18,353 bases of DNA from an uncultured Prevotellaceae bacterium (GTDB taxonomy: Bacteria; Bacteroidota; Bacteroidia; Bacteroidales; Bacteroidaceae): contig UQST01000049.1 in NCBI GenBank assembly GCA_900543815.1, positions 1 to 18,353 of the forward strand, in the 5' to 3' direction. A model generated the notes under the pieces. It did not search any database and was not told the origin of the DNA. It was given only the letters and a program-made list of their open reading frames with translations. Below, piece by piece: positions 16,105-18,353 of this stretch (within the stretch, counting starts at the first letter, position 1; each line of letters starts with the position of its first letter). The position numbers and the translations under genes were made by a program.

Positions 16105-16126
16105 GTCGCAGGAGGAAGTGTTGAAA
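16105..16126 (+). repeat. Shared upstream element, copy 2
   Basis: Carries the same 14-base core GCAGGAGGAAGTGT (16108-16121) as 15125-15138, followed by TGAAA. It lies 27 bases before the 16149 gene, so the distance to the gene differs from copy 1. That argues against a simple ribosome binding site. Confidence 0.6.
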
Positions 16127-16148
16127 CCATGGCAAATAAATAATAGAT

Positions 16149-16685
16149 ATGACGATTATACATGCAGACGACCCGACGACCAAAGTCTTGTCGTACCTAT
16201 ATGAGCAGCGGCATGACATTTCTGCATTTGTAACGGAATCAAGCACCAATGGAGATGTCAAACGTGCCATTCGTGGTGATGACACCATTATGATGTTGGG
16301 GCATGGCAATCAGTATGGATTGTTCTCAAAGCCCAATAAGAACGGCGATTTCAAGCGCTTTCTGATAACAGACCGTCATGTGCAGTTTCTACGGGAAAAG
16401 ACATGTATCGGGATATGGTGTTATGCCAACGTGTTTGCCGAACGGTATGGGTTGCATGGCTTGCTTTCAGGGATGATCATCTCTGAATTGCAGGAAGCCA
16501 TTGACTGCAATATTCCTGCCACCAAAGAGGAGATTGACATGGAAATGGAGAGGTTTACCCGTCGCCTGAACGACTGCATCAATAGGTTTGGACTGGCCGA
16601 GACACCCATTCGTATGAGAAGTCTGGACGACGTGAAGTCAGAGCTGACCATCTTCAATTACAACAACCTGTACTATTATGAGTGA
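16149..16685 (+). CDS. Hypothetical protein, candidate caspase/CHAT-like (clan CD) fold
   Basis: A 178-residue cytosolic protein. A hydrophobic strand runs straight into His-Gly in TIMMLGHGNQYGLFS (His52). A second runs into Cys-x-Ala in TCIGIWCYANVFAERYG (Cys91). This strand-HG ... strand-C-[AS] order with a gap of about 40 residues is the signature of clan CD cysteine peptidases (caspases, gingipains, CHAT). The rest fits a single small alpha/beta domain: MTIIHADDPTT opening strand, then LHGLLSGMIISELQEA helix. I recall similar unnamed proteins in Bacteroides with 'MLGHG...GL' and 'YIWCNAD'. It is the second of two low-GC unknown genes. Catalysis is not proven; a non-catalytic Rossmann-like domain is the alternative. 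Confidence 0.7.
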   Translation: MTIIHADDPTTKVLSYLYEQRHDISAFVTESSTNGDVKRAIRGDDTIMMLGHGNQYGLFSKPNKNGDFKRFLITDRHVQFLREKTCIGIWCYANVFAERYGLHGLLSGMIISELQEAIDCNIPATKEEIDMEMERFTRRLNDCINRFGLAETPIRMRSLDDVKSELTIFNYNNLYYYE

Positions 16686-16758
16686 AATGAGAACAGTTGT
16701 TTGCTGACTTATTACACTTCCATAATAACTATCAGCAGATTATAAGCTAAAGAATGTA

Positions 16759-17205
16759 TTACGCAAGATGTATTGCTGCTTGTAACAATTCCAAGAATCG
16801 TGCTGCATGGCTGCCATCCATCTGAACATGATGAAACTGGAAGGAGACGGGAAGCGTGGTTCTGAATAAGCCACGGCGATAACTTCCCCACATCAGCATA
16901 GGATTACAAAACTTGTCCGTGTATTGATTCACGATGCTATCAAGCTCCGTTCCTATCATTGCTGATGTTCCAACCACCATCATATTCTCCAAAGAAGATG
17001 ATTCACATTCAGCAGCAGCCTCAGAAGCCAGGCGAAGATAGTCTTCATTTAACTTCTGAATATCGTCAGAATAAGGGATATCGCAAGAATTGATTCCGCC
17101 TTTTTTATTTTCTACGATTACGTTAATGGCGATTGAATCGTACTGCATCAATCGCCAGAATGAATCAGCCACACACTTTTGCAGGTAATCCCTGTATTTG
17201 TTCAT
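16759..17205 (-). pseudogene. 5'-truncated CatA-like O-acetyltransferase
   Basis: The 148-codon frame matches the C-terminal two thirds of the chloramphenicol acetyltransferase fold. The catalytic motif FHHVQMDGSHAARFLELLQ (124-142) corresponds to HHxxxDG of CAT, with the second His as catalytic base. The preceding VVGTSAMIG and CNPMLMWGSYRRG segments also align. Whole enzymes have about 210-220 residues; the first 60-70 are missing, and about a dozen more seem lost where FWRLMQYD abuts. Upstream, stop codons interrupt the frame within 40 bases and I find no N-terminal remnant. CAT active sites form between subunits, so activity is doubtful. The native substrate may not have been chloramphenicol. 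It is convergent with the 16149 gene. Confidence 0.75.
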
Positions 17206-17425
17206 TTTCGCTACAATTTTGAAGTTTACTTGTTTGGCCTATTTCTAAGAGATAGGGGGCACCGTATAAGCACATATGAGCCAGCCCATCAGATTCGTCA
17301 TGCTATAGCTGCGTGCATCTCCTGCTACGCTTGGCACGCTTCAGGACGGCGTGAGTTTTTTCCTGTCTTCATTTTCTGTTCCTCCTTTCTGTCTTTTCCC
17401 CAGTTTTGGGAGAGTTCTTCCCTCA

Positions 17426-17490
17426 ATTTCTGATTCAAAATTTCTAATTCAACTCGAAATTCTCAATTCAAAATTCCTAATTCTTAATTC
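17426..17490. repeat. AATTC-rich simple repeat
   Basis: About seven irregularly spaced AATTC/AATTT words (ATTCAAAATTTCTAATTC and similar) over 65 bases. The same word family occurs at 2013-2036 upstream of the S41 gene. Such AT-rich spacer repeats are common between Bacteroidetes genes, and I see no function. Confidence 0.6.
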
Positions 17491-17596
17491 GTTTTTGTTT
17501 TCTCCAGTTAGGACAATATTTTTCTCTTACTGGGAAAGTGATTTTCTGCGCGCTTTCCAATCACACGACAAAGGTACAACAAGCACAGGCGGCAAT

Positions 17597-17750
17597 CATA
17601 CGATTCAGTACGATTCCATACGTTACCATACGATTTCACATGTTTCCATACGTTTCCATACGATTCATGTTTCCATACGTTACTGTACGTTTCCGTACGA
17701 TTTCACATGTTACCATACGTTTCCATACGATTTCCGTATGATTCCATACG
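17597..17750. repeat. TACG(A/T)TTCCA decamer tandem array
   Basis: About 15 imperfect units of the type TACGTTTCCA, mostly 10 bases long with some of 8 or 12, over roughly 155 bases. A higher-order unit with TACGATTTCACATGTT and a following CCATACGTTTCCATACGATT starts at 17629 and again at 17696, a spacing of 67. The repeat follows the helical period, so TACG steps recur on about the same face. It lies downstream of the broken minus-strand gene (17755-18061). Confidence 0.85.
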
Positions 17751-17754
17751 CTAT

Positions 17755-18061
17755 TTAGCAGCCTGGGCTTCCTGACGGTTCACTCAGGTGATTCACGATG
17801 AGCCTTACCTCGCGTGAGATGAGCCGCTTGGCGGTCTTTCGGTAGCCGCTGCACATGCGGTCGGCCATCTCCACCTTGGCCATGTTGAGGTACCGGGTAC
17901 GTGCGCTCATCTTCGTGCGCTCCTCCTCCTCCTCGTGCTGTCGGAAGTCGCGGCAGAGGGTTCCCACAAGATTGGACAGTTTGCCCTTTCCTGCGCCGCC
18001 TATCTGCCATCAGATTGTCCATCATGCCGCATATTTCCTTCCATTTTTGGTCGGGACGCAT
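17755..18061 (-). pseudogene. Small unrecognised gene with a one-base frameshift
   Basis: Two overlapping minus-strand frames join into one coherent 101-residue basic protein if one base is removed from the GGG run (complement of 17984-17986). The first part (MRPDQKWKEICGMMDNLMADR) is read from 18061; the rest continues through LSNLVGTLCRDFR, an EEEEE stretch and YRKTAKRLISREVRLIVNHL. The total span of 307 bases equals 102 codons plus one, as expected for a single insertion. The product would be charged and helical, possibly nucleic-acid binding, but I recognise no family. A sequencing error in the short G run is possible. Without the repair the downstream frame alone (GTG at 17967) gives 70 residues. 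Confidence 0.5.
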
Positions 18062-18353
18062 GAATTTTGCGCCACTTGCGTGCGATTCCAGGAGAGAGAA
18101 AAGTGTTGGAACGATGGGAAGATGTATGTCTTTTGTCGTTTTCGAGAGAAAAAACGGCAAATTTTCCGTGCTTCAGCCCTGTTTTGGCATGCCTGGAGGG
18201 GTGATTTTGCCGATGATTTGTCACGGTTCTGTATTCTGTCTTATTCGATGATGTGTTGTAAACTATTGGTTATCAGCCTTTGAGATGGAAATTTGGGCAG
18301 GAGAATTTCAGTTGTGACAGTTGTGACAGTTTCATTTCAAGGAATGACGATCT
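18062..18353. other. Right edge with no assigned gene
   Basis: No convincing coding sequence in these 292 bases. Overlapping open frames on both strands are short and without family features. The only clear structure is the tandem TTGTGACAG at 18312-18329. Confidence 0.5.
18310..18331. repeat. Tandem 9-base repeat TTGTGACAG
   Basis: TTGTGACAG occurs twice back to back (18312-18320 and 18321-18329), preceded by CAG and followed by TTTC. It may be a protein-binding direct repeat for a gene beyond the window edge. Confidence 0.5.

Larger units (their letters stand above)
17206..17754. other. Gene-free spacer with low-complexity DNA and repeats
   Basis: No credible gene in about 550 bases. In order it contains unassigned sequence (17206-17345), a pyrimidine-rich stretch (17346-17425), AATTC-rich simple sequence (17426-17490), a minus-strand TACCTTTG box (complement of 17569-17576) without a well-placed -33 element, and the TACG decamer array (17597-17750). 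The open frames across the array only translate the repeat. Confidence 0.7.

Noticed and set aside
17569..17576. Confident promoter for the truncated acetyltransferase
   Set aside because: TACCTTTG is perfect, but the nearest TTG lies only 16 bases upstream instead of 19-21, and the gene start is over 360 bases away.
17597..17750. CRISPR array or coding repeat protein
   Set aside because: The units are about 10 bases without unique spacers, and the repeat varies in length, breaking any single frame.

Overview
The window looks like chromosomal DNA of a member of the Bacteroidales, most likely Prevotella or a close relative. The reasons are clear TAnnTTTG promoter boxes with a TTG/TTTG element about 20 bases upstream, few Shine-Dalgarno sequences, families typical of the group (DUF4199, DUF6048, DUF6452, a C10 streptopain-like peptidase, an Omp28-like protein), and C-terminal tails of the 'GIYD..G......PGMYIV.GKK' type common in Prevotella secreted proteins. 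Genus is an inference; no marker gene here settles it.

Region 1 (1-9869, minus strand) is a core-genome run of ten genes read leftward: DUF4199 membrane protein, DPM1/GtrB-type glycosyltransferase, DUF6452 lipoprotein, DUF6048 envelope protein, MntP manganese exporter, ApbE flavin transferase, Crp/Fnr regulator, M3 oligopeptidase, dCMP deaminase and S41 C-terminal processing protease, ending at a good intrinsic terminator (201-246). Several junctions overlap or touch (ATGA at MntP/ApbE and at DUF6048/MntP, a 35-base overlap at DUF6452/DUF6048, zero gap at the glycosyltransferase/DUF6452), so at least the upstream half should be one transcript. Related palindromic repeats flank the S41 gene on both sides (1-62 and 1932-1960).

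Region 2 (9960-10180, plus) is a non-coding RNA unit: a near-consensus promoter, a small bacterial SRP RNA (ffs) and, six bases after its closing stem, tRNA-Thr(TGT). It is followed by about 630 bases without a convincing gene, which hold a two-copy 44-base hairpin repeat and the promoter of the next operon.

Region 3 (10636-15101, plus) is a two-gene secreted-protein operon: an Omp28-like thioredoxin-fold protein with a CWHC motif, then a 977-residue C10 cysteine protease precursor with an inhibitory prodomain, a complete Cys/His catalytic apparatus and a long C-terminal extension. Both end in similar sorting-signal-like tails, suggesting export by a type IX-like route.

Region 4 (15102-18353) is accessory and the most novel part. 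Two unrecognised genes of visibly lower GC sit in tandem, each preceded by a shared 14-base-core element. The second (16149-16685) has the His-Gly ... Cys-x-Ala arrangement of clan CD (caspase/CHAT-like) cysteine peptidases. After them lie a 5'-truncated chloramphenicol-acetyltransferase-like gene on the minus strand, AATTC-rich spacer DNA, a roughly 155-base array of TACG(A/T)TTCCA decamers, and a small minus-strand gene apparently broken by a one-base frameshift. The decayed genes and repeats suggest a turnover hotspot rather than a defined mobile element; no transposase, integrase or CRISPR array was found.
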